From the NCBI GenBank assembly GCA_002317245.1, contig DCIU01000029.1, positions 1 to 18,366 of the forward strand: DNA of 18,366 bases, read 5' to 3'. The notes under the pieces are model-generated. The model worked only from the letters and a program-made list of their open reading frames with translations, did no database searches and was not told where the DNA came from. The translations under genes were made by a program, and so were the position numbers. The stretch's first letter is position 1. Every line of letters begins with the position of its first letter. Of this stretch, positions 1 to 5,971 are shown piece by piece. This DNA comes from Lachnospiraceae bacterium UBA1718. GTDB lineage: Bacteria > Bacillota > Clostridia > Lachnospirales > Lachnospiraceae.

Positions 1-269
1 CGGATGATACTGACGGAACACAAATTGACCTTATCATAGAAAGAAAAGATAACATTGTAAATATGTGTGAAATGAAGTTTTACAGTAATGAATTTTCTGT
101 AGATAAGGACTATCACAAGGTACTTGTGAATCGTGAAGAATTACTGGCGAGAGAACTTTCTCCAAAAATGATGATTCATAAGACATTAATTACTACTGTA
201 GGTCTTAAATATAATGAATATAGTGGCGATTTTGATAATATTATTATCTTAGACGATTTATTTAAGTGA
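1..269 (+). CDS. ATPase C-terminal fragment with PD-(D/E)xK-like end (5' end outside window)
   Basis: The frame is already open at the left edge (first full codon at base 3) and stops with TGA at 267-269, so only the last 88 residues are present. Visible motif: an acidic residue in 'QIDLII', then about ten residues later 'CEMKF', which fits the D...ExK spacing of PD-(D/E)xK nuclease-like domains. From memory this tail resembles the C-terminus of Lachnospiraceae ATP-binding proteins with an ATPase_2 domain and a DUF234-like end ('LITT.GL..N' and a final 'DDLF'). The P-loop half, if present, lies upstream and cannot be seen. The role of such proteins is not well defined. An internal ATG at 63 is only an internal methionine. 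Other nuclease-fold proteins could share this tail, so the family name is a moderate call. Confidence 0.55.
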   Translation, partial: DDTDGTQIDLIIERKDNIVNMCEMKFYSNEFSVDKDYHKVLVNREELLARELSPKMMIHKTLITTVGLKYNEYSGDFDNIIILDDLFK

Positions 270-272
270 TAT

Positions 273-313
273 TAGTGGCCGCGAAATGATATATGATGAT
301 TTCGCGGCCATTA
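273..313 (+). terminator. Long GC-rich hairpin after the ATPase fragment
   Basis: A perfect 12-bp inverted repeat, tggccgcgaaat (276-287) and atttcgcggcca (299-310), encloses an 11-nt loop. One G-U and two A-U pairs extend it to about 15 bp. It starts just after the stop codon of the upstream gene. There is no T-run on the 3' side, so it may be a Rho-assisted or bidirectional terminator or an mRNA end protector rather than a canonical intrinsic terminator. Confidence 0.5.
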
Positions 314-375
314 GTAATATTACGAGGTGTTTTAGATTGTAATTTACTCGGCGCATACTCAAAAAGTGAAGAGTA

Positions 376-513
376 GTGAAATATAATTCTGAGCAGGTTG
401 ATGGATATGCAAAGGGAGATATGGACCGGTTTTTTGATGGAAGAGATGAATGGGTATGTCTGGATAGTAGTAATGGGTTACAAGGTTTCAAGAACAAGAA
501 TGAATACAACTAA
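376..513 (+). pseudogene. Possible remnant reading frame before the AraC gene
   Basis: After an in-frame TGA near 369 a frame stays open to TAA at 511-513. It reads as ordinary protein-like sequence, including 'DRFFDGRDEWVCLDSSNG' in its middle. The only plausible start is a GTG at 376 with no convincing ribosome binding site, and the product would be about 45 residues. I recognise no family. It could be the decayed tail of a lost gene, or a small real gene. The rest of 314-525 shows no clear promoter apart from a TATAAT at 382-387 that lacks a good -35 partner. Confidence 0.25.
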
Positions 514-525
514 GTGAGGATTAAT

Positions 526-1425
526 ATGGAATTATTAACCAGAAGTACAGATCCTGATTGGGACAGAGTTGTTTACGTATACGTTGATCAAATTGATAAT
601 ACATCAAGGTTTGTTTTAGAAAATGAGATGTACAAGCTTTTGATTATTAATAAAGGGAGTATGACTGTTAATATCGACAAGGCAAAAAAAGTCGTGGTTG
701 CTCCTTCAATTATGATGCTTAGCGATGAAACAATCTCATTTACAGATGTGAAAGACATTGACATTACTGTTGTATATTTTAAGGGAACTGAAGTAAGGGA
801 TGAATTCACAAAGGAAAGAATCGCAAGTGGTGAGTTTGAAAAAGAAGTTGGACGTACCATTTTCCAGGATTATCTACTTATTAATGAATTTGTTAAGCAG
901 CAGGATATCAAAGGCAAGGTGATTGCATTAAAGCCATCAGCACATATAAAGGTATCGAAGCTCGCTATGAACATTGGCAATGAGCTGACTGAACAGGCAG
1001 ATGGTTTCTGGCCTTGCAGAAGCAGATCATATCTTATGGAATTGCTTTATTACATTAGGTATCTGCGCTCTGCCAGCGATATTGTTAATATTCAGGAAAA
1101 ATCTGCCAGTGATATGGTTGGAGAGATAATGCAATATCTAAGTGAGCACATAAGTGAAAAAGTGAGTCTGGAGGATATTGTAAAAGAGTATTCGACTAAC
1201 AGAAATCTTCTTAACCAGATATTTATCAAAGAGACATCTATGACCTGCTTAAATTATCTTGAAAAAATGAGAATAGGTCTAGCACAGACTATGTTGGCTG
1301 ATACAGAACTTCAGATAGCTGAAATATCAGACCGAGTAGGGTATCCAGATCCTAATTACTTTATTAAGGTGTTTAAGAAGCATACAGGAGTAACACCTTC
1401 AAAATACAGAGAAAGCAGTATGTAG
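526..1425 (+). CDS. AraC-family transcriptional regulator
   Basis: A 299-residue DNA-binding regulator. The C-terminal 100 residues (about 199-296) carry the paired helix-turn-helix of the AraC/XylS family: first helix pair at 'VSLEDIVKEYSTNRNLLNQI', second at 'IAEISDRVGYPDPNYFIKVF', followed by the family signature 'F-K-K-x-T-G-x-T-P-S-K-Y-R'. The N-terminal 190 residues look like a cupin-type effector domain with many short beta strands but cannot be matched to a ligand. The frame can be opened at GTG 514, but 'aagtgagga' then lies within the coding sequence at the right distance to serve as Shine-Dalgarno for ATG 526, so 526 is preferred. The target is unknown. The next gene, a lipoprotein, is a natural candidate, and family members often regulate neighbouring genes. 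Confidence 0.88.
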   Translation: MELLTRSTDPDWDRVVYVYVDQIDNTSRFVLENEMYKLLIINKGSMTVNIDKAKKVVVAPSIMMLSDETISFTDVKDIDITVVYFKGTEVRDEFTKERIASGEFEKEVGRTIFQDYLLINEFVKQQDIKGKVIALKPSAHIKVSKLAMNIGNELTEQADGFWPCRSRSYLMELLYYIRYLRSASDIVNIQEKSASDMVGEIMQYLSEHISEKVSLEDIVKEYSTNRNLLNQIFIKETSMTCLNYLEKMRIGLAQTMLADTELQIAEISDRVGYPDPNYFIKVFKKHTGVTPSKYRESSM

Positions 1426-1482
1426 AACTGTTGTGCAAATAGTACTATTATTAGTGCATATTATTCTTATAACAGGAATGAA

Positions 1483-1488
1483 TATAAT
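1483..1488 (+). promoter_or_regulatory. Possible -10 box for the lipoprotein gene
   Basis: A perfect TATAAT lies 64 bases before the lipoprotein start. The best -35 partner, TTATTC (1461-1466, 16-bp spacer), is weak, as would be expected of an activator-dependent promoter. The AraC-type regulator directly upstream is a possible activator. This is inference from position only. Confidence 0.3.
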
Positions 1489-1551
1489 GATAACCTTCTT
1501 TTAGAAGTAAATGATATCGCATTTTACTGAATAGGAAAGAGGGTTATTTTT

Positions 1552-2436
1552 ATGAGAAAAAATAGTAAGTTATTTATTGCAGTCGGAGTAATAATGGCAT
1601 CTGTTCATATGGTTGGTTGTGGCGTAGGCTCTGAGGTAGCAGGGACAGCACCTAATGGAACTGCGGTGGTTGAAGAAAACGTCTTGGCTGAGCAGACTAT
1701 AGAACCGATAGATATACAGCTTGTAAACAATGGCAAGGCATACAGTATCAATGAAAAGTGTAATGTGCTTGGAACCTATGAGGAATATAATGTTCAGGCA
1801 AATCTTGACGAAGTATATGCGTGTATATTGAAGGACAATTATGAGTCCATTGAATTTAGCACTCATTCTGTTTCTAAGACTGATGATACAAATAGTTCAG
1901 AGGGGAAATATGATGTAATAGACAAGATAAATGTAAAGGTAGCTTTTTCTGATAATTTTGGTGTGATGCCACAAAGTGTAACCCGAGAAATATTAATGGC
2001 CAGAGAAGCTGCATCTGGAAATTGGGAAATGGTAGGAGCAACTTGTAAGAAGTGGGAGGCTAAGTACAAAAAGTTCGGAGGAACATCATGGAAGATGACC
2101 ACTGAAAATGGAGATGTATATTTTAGACTTCGCGATACAATTGAGTTTTTTGCCACACAACCAGGTAACAATATTGCTAAAGTAGATGAAACAGAATTTT
2201 CTACCACTATCCTGGGGGCTATATATATGAATGTGGATGGTGAGAATGTCTTAAAAAGAATGCATGTAATAGCAGGGAAGTTGTCAGATTCAGGGGATAT
2301 TCTTCTTCATATTGAGTTCCCTCATACTGAAGAGGAGGCAATAGAAATAGATCTCAATGATTGTGAATTAATTGAGCGAGATGAACTTCCATTTTCAGAA
2401 GAGGAATTTAGGGAAACTTCTGACCAGCTTGGCTAA
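1552..2436 (+). CDS. Predicted lipoprotein of unknown function
   Basis: A 294-residue exported protein. Residues 1-23 form a lipoprotein signal: basic start (MRKNSK), hydrophobic core, and a lipobox 'MVGC' with the lipidated cysteine at position 23. A Gly/Ala/Thr/Glu-rich linker follows to about residue 50. The mature part is mixed alpha/beta and acidic, ending in a Glu-rich tail (residues ~270-294). It has a cysteine at ~60 in 'NEKCNVLG', and others in 'VYACIL', 'GATCKKW' and 'NDCELI'. I recognise no domain. The start is supported by 'gaaagaggg' eight bases before ATG. It follows the AraC-type gene by 126 bp and may be controlled by it. What it binds or does cannot be told from sequence. Confidence 0.75.
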   Translation: MRKNSKLFIAVGVIMASVHMVGCGVGSEVAGTAPNGTAVVEENVLAEQTIEPIDIQLVNNGKAYSINEKCNVLGTYEEYNVQANLDEVYACILKDNYESIEFSTHSVSKTDDTNSSEGKYDVIDKINVKVAFSDNFGVMPQSVTREILMAREAASGNWEMVGATCKKWEAKYKKFGGTSWKMTTENGDVYFRLRDTIEFFATQPGNNIAKVDETEFSTTILGAIYMNVDGENVLKRMHVIAGKLSDSGDILLHIEFPHTEEEAIEIDLNDCELIERDELPFSEEEFRETSDQLG

Positions 2437-2492
2437 GTAACAAAACCTAAGGAATATAATATATTAGAGACGCTTTAGAGTAGAGAGATTGA

Positions 2493-2657
2493 TGGAACAT
2501 TATTTTTAGCAGGTCAAATTTTGATCATAAGCATTATCAAGGATTAGGATATTCATTTGAAGTAGCAGAAAATCCTTCTGAGTCAGAATTTCCAGGCGTG
2601 ACTCGTTACACATATTTCTTGTTTGGCGTTGAAGTGGTTTCTGGAATAAGAGATTAA
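2493..2657 (+). pseudogene. Decayed C-terminal remnant, family unknown
   Basis: A frame open from 2493 to TAA at 2655-2657 has no usable start but reads like real protein: 'FDHKHYQGLGYSFEVAEN' then 'FPGVTRYTYFLFGVEVVSGI'. Just upstream, another frame reads 'DGTLFLAG' before a stop, consistent with a frameshift near 2505. I cannot assign a family; immunity-type proteins often look like this. It starts the 660-bp stretch 2437-3112, which otherwise holds only further fragments. Confidence 0.3.
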
Positions 2658-2740
2658 ATTTTTGATTAATCCGTCAGTTGGATTGCACTGAAATTGTACA
2701 ATTGTAATTTAATCTATCATAATAGGACATCAAGTAATAT

Positions 2741-2880
2741 GCAACGAAGATTGGCATGATTTTTGCGGAAACAGTTAATGAGTTTGTATCTGAAGGAAAA
2801 GCAATGCTGATGATATTGCTTTATATGATGCATTCGTAAAAGGATTCTTTTACGTAGTGTTTCAAAATAACTTTCAATTA
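2741..2880 (+). pseudogene. Frameshifted gene remnant
   Basis: One frame reads 'IFAETVNEFVSEGK' from about 2759 and then runs to a stop. Shifting frame at about 2800 continues as 'NADDIALYDAFVKGFFYVVF'. The two parts join naturally, so a single-base indel in a former gene is likely. No ribosome binding site is visible before the ATG at 2756. The family is not recognised. Confidence 0.3.
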
Positions 2881-2932
2881 TATTTATTGGGAGTTATTTT
2901 TATGTATTTCTACTTGTTTGAGATGGAAAACC

Positions 2933-3043
2933 GGTAACCATACATATCTAGATGAATATAAAAATTCTATTTGGAGAAACGAAAAAGAAAATGTTTATTT
3001 GTTAGACTGCGGTAGCGGATTTAAAAGCGGTGAGCTATATTAA
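2933..3043 (+). pseudogene. Remnant resembling a metallophosphoesterase C-terminus
   Basis: A short open stretch ending at TAA 3041-3043 reads 'GNHTYLDEYKNSIW' then 'VYLLDCGSGFKSGELY'. The 'W......Y-L-[IL]-D-C-G-x-G....G-x-L' pattern is what I recall from the end of calcineurin-like Ser/Thr phosphatases in Firmicutes, where a GHTPT motif precedes it. Here the histidine motif is degraded and the protein stops before the usual last strand. No start or upstream catalytic motifs remain, so this is debris from a lost gene. Confidence 0.35.
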
Positions 3044-3050
3044 TCAATAG

Positions 3051-3102
3051 AACGCATTGCGTGATAGTTGACGATGTGATATTATAAACAAAACGCATTG
3101 CG
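3051..3102 (+). promoter_or_regulatory. Promoter with duplicated operator-like repeat
   Basis: The 11-mer aacgcattgcg occurs twice, at 3051-3061 and 3092-3102, with starts 41 bp apart. Its core CGCA-T-TGCG is an odd-length palindrome. TTGCGT (3057-3062) and TATTAT (3080-3085) have a 17-bp spacer, so a promoter lies between and partly inside the repeats. The second copy touches the ribosome binding site of the HTH gene. This layout fits autorepression by that HTH protein, which is inference. Confidence 0.5.
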
Positions 3103-3112
3103 AGGTAAAAGC

Positions 3113-3310
3113 ATGGATACAGCGACAAAAATAAAAGAATTACGGGAAAGCATTAATATGACTAGAAAAGAGTTTTCGGAGCATACAGGAATACCAGTCA
3201 GAACTTTAGAAGATTGGGAAGCAGCAAGGCGTAATCCTCCCGAATATATACCAAGGCTAATTGCGTATCAGTTGAAGTACGAGGAACTGGTGAAGGAAAG
3301 GGGGGAATAA
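3113..3310 (+). CDS. Small XRE-like helix-turn-helix protein
   Basis: A 65-residue protein that is almost entirely a helix-turn-helix DNA-binding domain: 'TKIKELRESINMTRKEFSEH' forms helices 1-2 and 'GIPVRTLEDWEAARRNPP' the recognition helix and turn, in the style of short Firmicutes XRE/Cro-type regulators. ATG 3113 is preferred over the in-frame TTG at 3098 because 'gcgaggt' sits 6-8 bases before it. It is followed after four bases by a broken RhuM gene, so the two were probably co-transcribed. The palindromic repeats directly upstream are likely its own operators. It appears intact. Confidence 0.75.
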   Translation: MDTATKIKELRESINMTRKEFSEHTGIPVRTLEDWEAARRNPPEYIPRLIAYQLKYEELVKERGE

Positions 3311-3314
3311 TAGT

Positions 3315-3635
3315 ATGTGTGAAAATCTAGGAGAAATTATTATCTACCAGACTGAAGATGGATTAACAAAAATCGAGACGAAGTTTGAGCAAGACACTGT
3401 CTAGCTTTCGCTGAATCAGATGGCAGAGTTATTTCAGAGAGATAAATCTACAGTCTCGAGGCATATTAAAAATGTGTTTGATGAAGGCGAATTGGAGAAA
3501 AATTCAGTTGTTGCAAATTTTGCAACAATTCAAACCGAGGGATCGAGAGAAGTAACACAAAATATCGAGTTCTATAATCTGGATGTTAATATCATTGCTA
3601 AAGGGGAGGCAAGAAATAATAGAATAAAAAGGTAG
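3315..3635 (+). pseudogene. RhuM-family gene, broken by a stop codon and truncated
   Basis: From ATG 3315 the frame reads 'GEIIIYQTEDGLTKIETKF', an N-terminus typical of RhuM (virulence RhuM/YgaR-like) proteins. A TAG at 3402-3404 interrupts it where relatives, as I recall, have tryptophan ('DTVWLSL'), so TGG to TAG is the likely change. The frame then continues as 'MAELFQRDKSTVSRHIKNVF', the winged-helix-like core, and 'SVVANFATIQTEG', and ends abnormally soon after 'YNLDVN'. Complete family members are roughly 300-350 residues, so most of the protein is missing. An ATG at 3420 could restart translation of a 71-residue DNA-binding fragment. RhuM function is not firmly established; it is often found with mobile elements and toxin-antitoxin-like loci. 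Confidence 0.8.
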
Positions 3636-3851
3636 CACGCTTGTTTTGATGTGATACATTTTTGGATACCAATTTTTTTCAAAAATTTTAGCAACTAGCT
3701 TTTTTCAATTCAAATACATTGTGAGAACAAGGAAACACAATTATGATGTTGTTAGAGGGGGAATTGTAGCTTCAGGGTTAATAAGCTTGATGATCAAAAG
3801 GAAGATGAGATAGCATTGGCTAAAGAGTTGAAAATGTTGGGGAGAATGAAT

Positions 3852-4760
3852 ATGGGAATGACGAGGATTAATTATATACACAAAAAGATTTTTACAGGTA
3901 TCATTGCGTGCGTGCTTTTTTCAATTTTTATAATGGGGTGCGGTAGTGCTTCCTCTAAGCTTACGGATGTTACAGATGAAGGTGATGGAAAATATTCTGT
4001 TTCATATGAAGGAGTTAAGCATAATTTTATTGTGGATCTTCCAGAAGTAAGTGCCAAAGCGCCATTAGTATTAATGCTACACGGTTACGCTAACGATGCA
4101 GAGTCATTTCGAAGTACCGTACATTTTGAGAATGAGGCTAATGAGAATGGAATTGCGGTAGTCTATGTTACAGGTGCACCTAATCAAGAAGATGCAACTT
4201 CTGCAACAGGATGGAATTCTGGCATAGGTATATCAACCAATGATGATGTTGGTTTCTTAGTAGAGCTTGTGAAGTTCCTGTGTAAGACATATGACTTGGA
4301 CTCTTCAAGGGTATATGCGGTGGGATACAGTAATGGCGCATTTATGTGCCATAGGCTTGCCTTGGAAGCAAATGATACATTTAATGCGGTAGTATGTGTG
4401 GCAGGAATGATGCCTGAGAGTGTATGGGAAAACAAAGCTAATACTAAGACAGCAGGCGTATTCCAGGTAACAGGTGAGAAGGATGATGTGATTCCACAGA
4501 TACAGAATGGAAGTAACAAGTATGCTAAGGCACCTGCAATTGAGGATGTGATGGATTACTACATTACGGTTAATAATCTCAAAAAATCGGATGAAATAGA
4601 GGTAGGTAGGAACGCTACATTAACTAAGTATGAAGACTCTAATGGTAAGAAGGTATGGAATCTATTTGTTCCAGGGGGAAGACATTCTTGGCCAGAAGAG
4701 GAAATTACAAGGATTGATATGAACCATGCTATTATCGAATTCATATCTGAAGCTAATTAA
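3852..4760 (+). CDS. Lipoprotein esterase, LpqC/PHB-depolymerase-like alpha/beta hydrolase
   Basis: A 302-residue exported serine esterase. Residues 1-30 form a lipoprotein signal ending in 'FIMGC', with C30 lipidated. The hydrolase core follows: oxyanion motif 'LMLHGYAND', nucleophile 'GYSNGA' (S160), acid 'GEKDDVIP' (D211 or D212) and catalytic His 'GGRHSWP' (H278). This order matches the PHB depolymerase/feruloyl esterase (COG3509-like) group, whose members cleave ester bonds on polymers or plant-wall side chains. The substrate here is inferred, not shown. Several in-frame starts exist (TTG 3816, ATG 3834, 3846, 3852, 3858). 'ggggag' at 3839-3844 is seven bases before 3852, which also gives the most normal signal peptide. 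The 216 bases before it hold AT-rich DNA and a short protein-like frame, but no clear promoter. Confidence 0.85.
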   Translation: MGMTRINYIHKKIFTGIIACVLFSIFIMGCGSASSKLTDVTDEGDGKYSVSYEGVKHNFIVDLPEVSAKAPLVLMLHGYANDAESFRSTVHFENEANENGIAVVYVTGAPNQEDATSATGWNSGIGISTNDDVGFLVELVKFLCKTYDLDSSRVYAVGYSNGAFMCHRLALEANDTFNAVVCVAGMMPESVWENKANTKTAGVFQVTGEKDDVIPQIQNGSNKYAKAPAIEDVMDYYITVNNLKKSDEIEVGRNATLTKYEDSNGKKVWNLFVPGGRHSWPEEEITRIDMNHAIIEFISEAN

Positions 4761-4872
4761 GCATATGGAAATTCCAGAACAGTAAAGGATTGACCATGAG
4801 AAAAAGATTTGGAATAATTGAGATGGAATTATATATTTTATCCCAATAATTAACTGAGTCGAGGAAATAAAT

Positions 4873-5700
4873 ATGAAACTAATATCATGGAACATTGATT
4901 CACTTAATGCAGCACTGACTTCTGACTCGGACAGAGCTAAGTTGTCCAGAGCGGTGCTTGACACCATCAAGAATGAGAATGCTGATATCATTGCCATACA
5001 GGAGACCAAGCTGCCTTGTACAGGGATGCCTGACAAGGTTGAGAGCGCCCTTAAGACATATTTCCCGGATTATAAGATTGAGTATGTGAGCTCTGAACCA
5101 CCTGCTAAGAAATCTTATGCGGGAACAATGATTTTATATAAGAAGAATCTTAGTGGAAAAATGGATGCGCCTAAGATTGGTGCACCAGATACCATGGATT
5201 TGGAAGGCCGCCTGCTGACTGTCGAATTCGATAATTTCTATTTTGTGAATGTCTACACTCCTAATGCGGGAGACGGACTAAAGAGACTTGCCGACAGGCA
5301 GAAGTGGGATGAATTATATGCGGATTATCTTGCTAAGCTTGACGAGTCCAAGCCAGTTATAGCCTGTGGCGACTTTAATGTTGCCCACAAGGAGATAGAC
5401 CTGGCAAATCCGGATAGTAACCACATGTCAGCTGGATTCACTGATGAAGAGAGAACGGGCTTTACCAATCTCTTATCCAAGGGTTTTGTTGATACCTTTA
5501 GATACCTTCATGGTGATGTAGAAAAGGTATATTCGTGGTGGGCACAGAGAATTAAGACAAGCAAGATTAATAATTCGGGATGGAGAATTGACTACTTTAT
5601 CGTAAGTGAGAGAATAGCGGATGCTATAAAGAAATCAGAGATGCTTGATTCGGGCGAGCGCCAGGATCATACCCCAATAGTGCTTGAAATAATAATGTAA
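4873..5700 (+). CDS. xth: Exodeoxyribonuclease III (AP endonuclease family)
   Basis: A 275-residue cytoplasmic DNA repair enzyme of the ExoIII/APE1 family, which cuts DNA at abasic sites and trims 3' ends with a divalent metal. The catalytic motifs are all present: N7 in 'ISWNID', metal-binding E44 in 'IQETKL', D167 and N169 in 'GDFNVAH', D240 in 'WRIDYF', and the D265-H266 pair in 'QDHTPI'. Length and order match the family, with no truncation. Start: 'gaggaaataaat' precedes ATG 4873. The gene stands alone, 112 bp after the esterase and followed by a strong terminator. A variation is 'DHTP' where many relatives have 'DHCP' or 'DHAP'; the catalytic His is kept. Confidence 0.95.
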   Translation: MKLISWNIDSLNAALTSDSDRAKLSRAVLDTIKNENADIIAIQETKLPCTGMPDKVESALKTYFPDYKIEYVSSEPPAKKSYAGTMILYKKNLSGKMDAPKIGAPDTMDLEGRLLTVEFDNFYFVNVYTPNAGDGLKRLADRQKWDELYADYLAKLDESKPVIACGDFNVAHKEIDLANPDSNHMSAGFTDEERTGFTNLLSKGFVDTFRYLHGDVEKVYSWWAQRIKTSKINNSGWRIDYFIVSERIADAIKKSEMLDSGERQDHTPIVLEIIM

Positions 5701-5703
5701 TAA

Positions 5704-5745
5704 AAGGCTGGCTATAGGTAGAACTTATAGCTAGCCTTCGTTTTT
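5704..5745 (+). terminator. Intrinsic terminator after xth
   Basis: A 13-bp stem (5704-5716 with 5726-5738, one G-U pair) with a 9-nt loop is followed by 'cg' and a run of five T. It directly follows the xth stop codon and separates xth from the transporter operon. Confidence 0.88.
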
Positions 5746-5771
5746 ACATAGTATGCAACTGAAAAAGAGAG

Positions 5772-5780
5772 TGATAATAT
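5772..5780 (+). promoter_or_regulatory. Possible extended -10 promoter of the transporter operon
   Basis: TGATAATAT at 5772-5780 fits an extended -10 element (TG-N-TAATAT). No good -35 hexamer is found 16-18 bp upstream. It is the best candidate between the xth terminator and the leader peptide. Confidence 0.3.
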
Positions 5781-5796
5781 AACTTCATCAGCAAAA

Positions 5797-5813
5797 CCTA
5801 CTAGAACAGTAGG
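5797..5813 (+). promoter_or_regulatory. Inverted repeat between promoter and leader
   Basis: CCTACT (5797-5802) and AGTAGG (5808-5813) form a perfect 6-bp dyad with a 5-base centre, a spacing suited to a dimeric repressor. It lies just downstream of the putative -10 box and upstream of the leader Shine-Dalgarno. In RNA it would make only a small hairpin. Confidence 0.35.
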
Positions 5814-5833
5814 AATAGCGAGGAGGAAATATT

Positions 5834-5911
5834 ATGAAACTTAGAGTTGGAAAAAGAGCAGTTGGACGATGTCAGATCATTTCTAGTATTGAATTTCGAA
5901 TGTGTTGCTAA
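5834..5911 (+). CDS. Cysteine-rich leader peptide (25 residues)
   Basis: A short frame with a perfect Shine-Dalgarno AGGAGG (5821-5826), seven bases before ATG 5834. The peptide begins MKLRVGKRAVGRC, is basic in its first half, and ends 'EFRMCC' with TGT-TGC immediately before TAA. Three of 25 residues are cysteine, two of them the last two codons. It lies 60 bases upstream of a lipoprotein whose domains are of the cystine and methionine uptake types. Cysteine-rich leader peptides that sense Cys-tRNA supply by ribosome stalling are established in actinobacteria. I infer the same principle here; the mechanism is not visible, since no terminator hairpin follows. The frame could be chance, but ribosome site, codons and location agree. 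Confidence 0.65.
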   Translation: MKLRVGKRAVGRCQIISSIEFRMCC

Positions 5912-5913
5912 TT

Positions 5914-5943
5914 AGCTAACACAGACACACACCACACACAAAG
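5914..5943 (+). promoter_or_regulatory. C-rich, G-poor unstructured stretch after the leader
   Basis: In these 30 bases there are 11 C against 3 G, mostly CA repeats, in an otherwise G-over-C message. Such segments can act as Rho loading sites or simply keep the downstream ribosome site open. It begins two bases after the leader stop codon, so a ribosome stalled at the tandem Cys codons would cover its start. The role is inferred. Confidence 0.35.
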
Positions 5944-5971
5944 AAAAATATTAAGAAATGAGGACAGAAAG

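Noticed and set aside
3643..3700. AT-rich inverted repeat near the end of the RhuM pseudogene as an attachment site
   Set aside because: The repeat is made of A and T runs (aattttt/aaaaatt) that occur by chance in this DNA. No matching copy was seen at another boundary and no integrase is present.
4796..4849. 17-residue frame with an AAAGGA site between the esterase and xth
   Set aside because: The peptide has no composition signal or repeated codon type, and a frame of this length is expected by chance in AT-rich DNA.
5746..5971. T-box or SAM riboswitch in the leader of the transporter operon
   Set aside because: The region is only 226 bases, has no T-box consensus, no terminator/antiterminator pair, and no large conserved-looking junction. 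The Cys-rich short frame explains it better.
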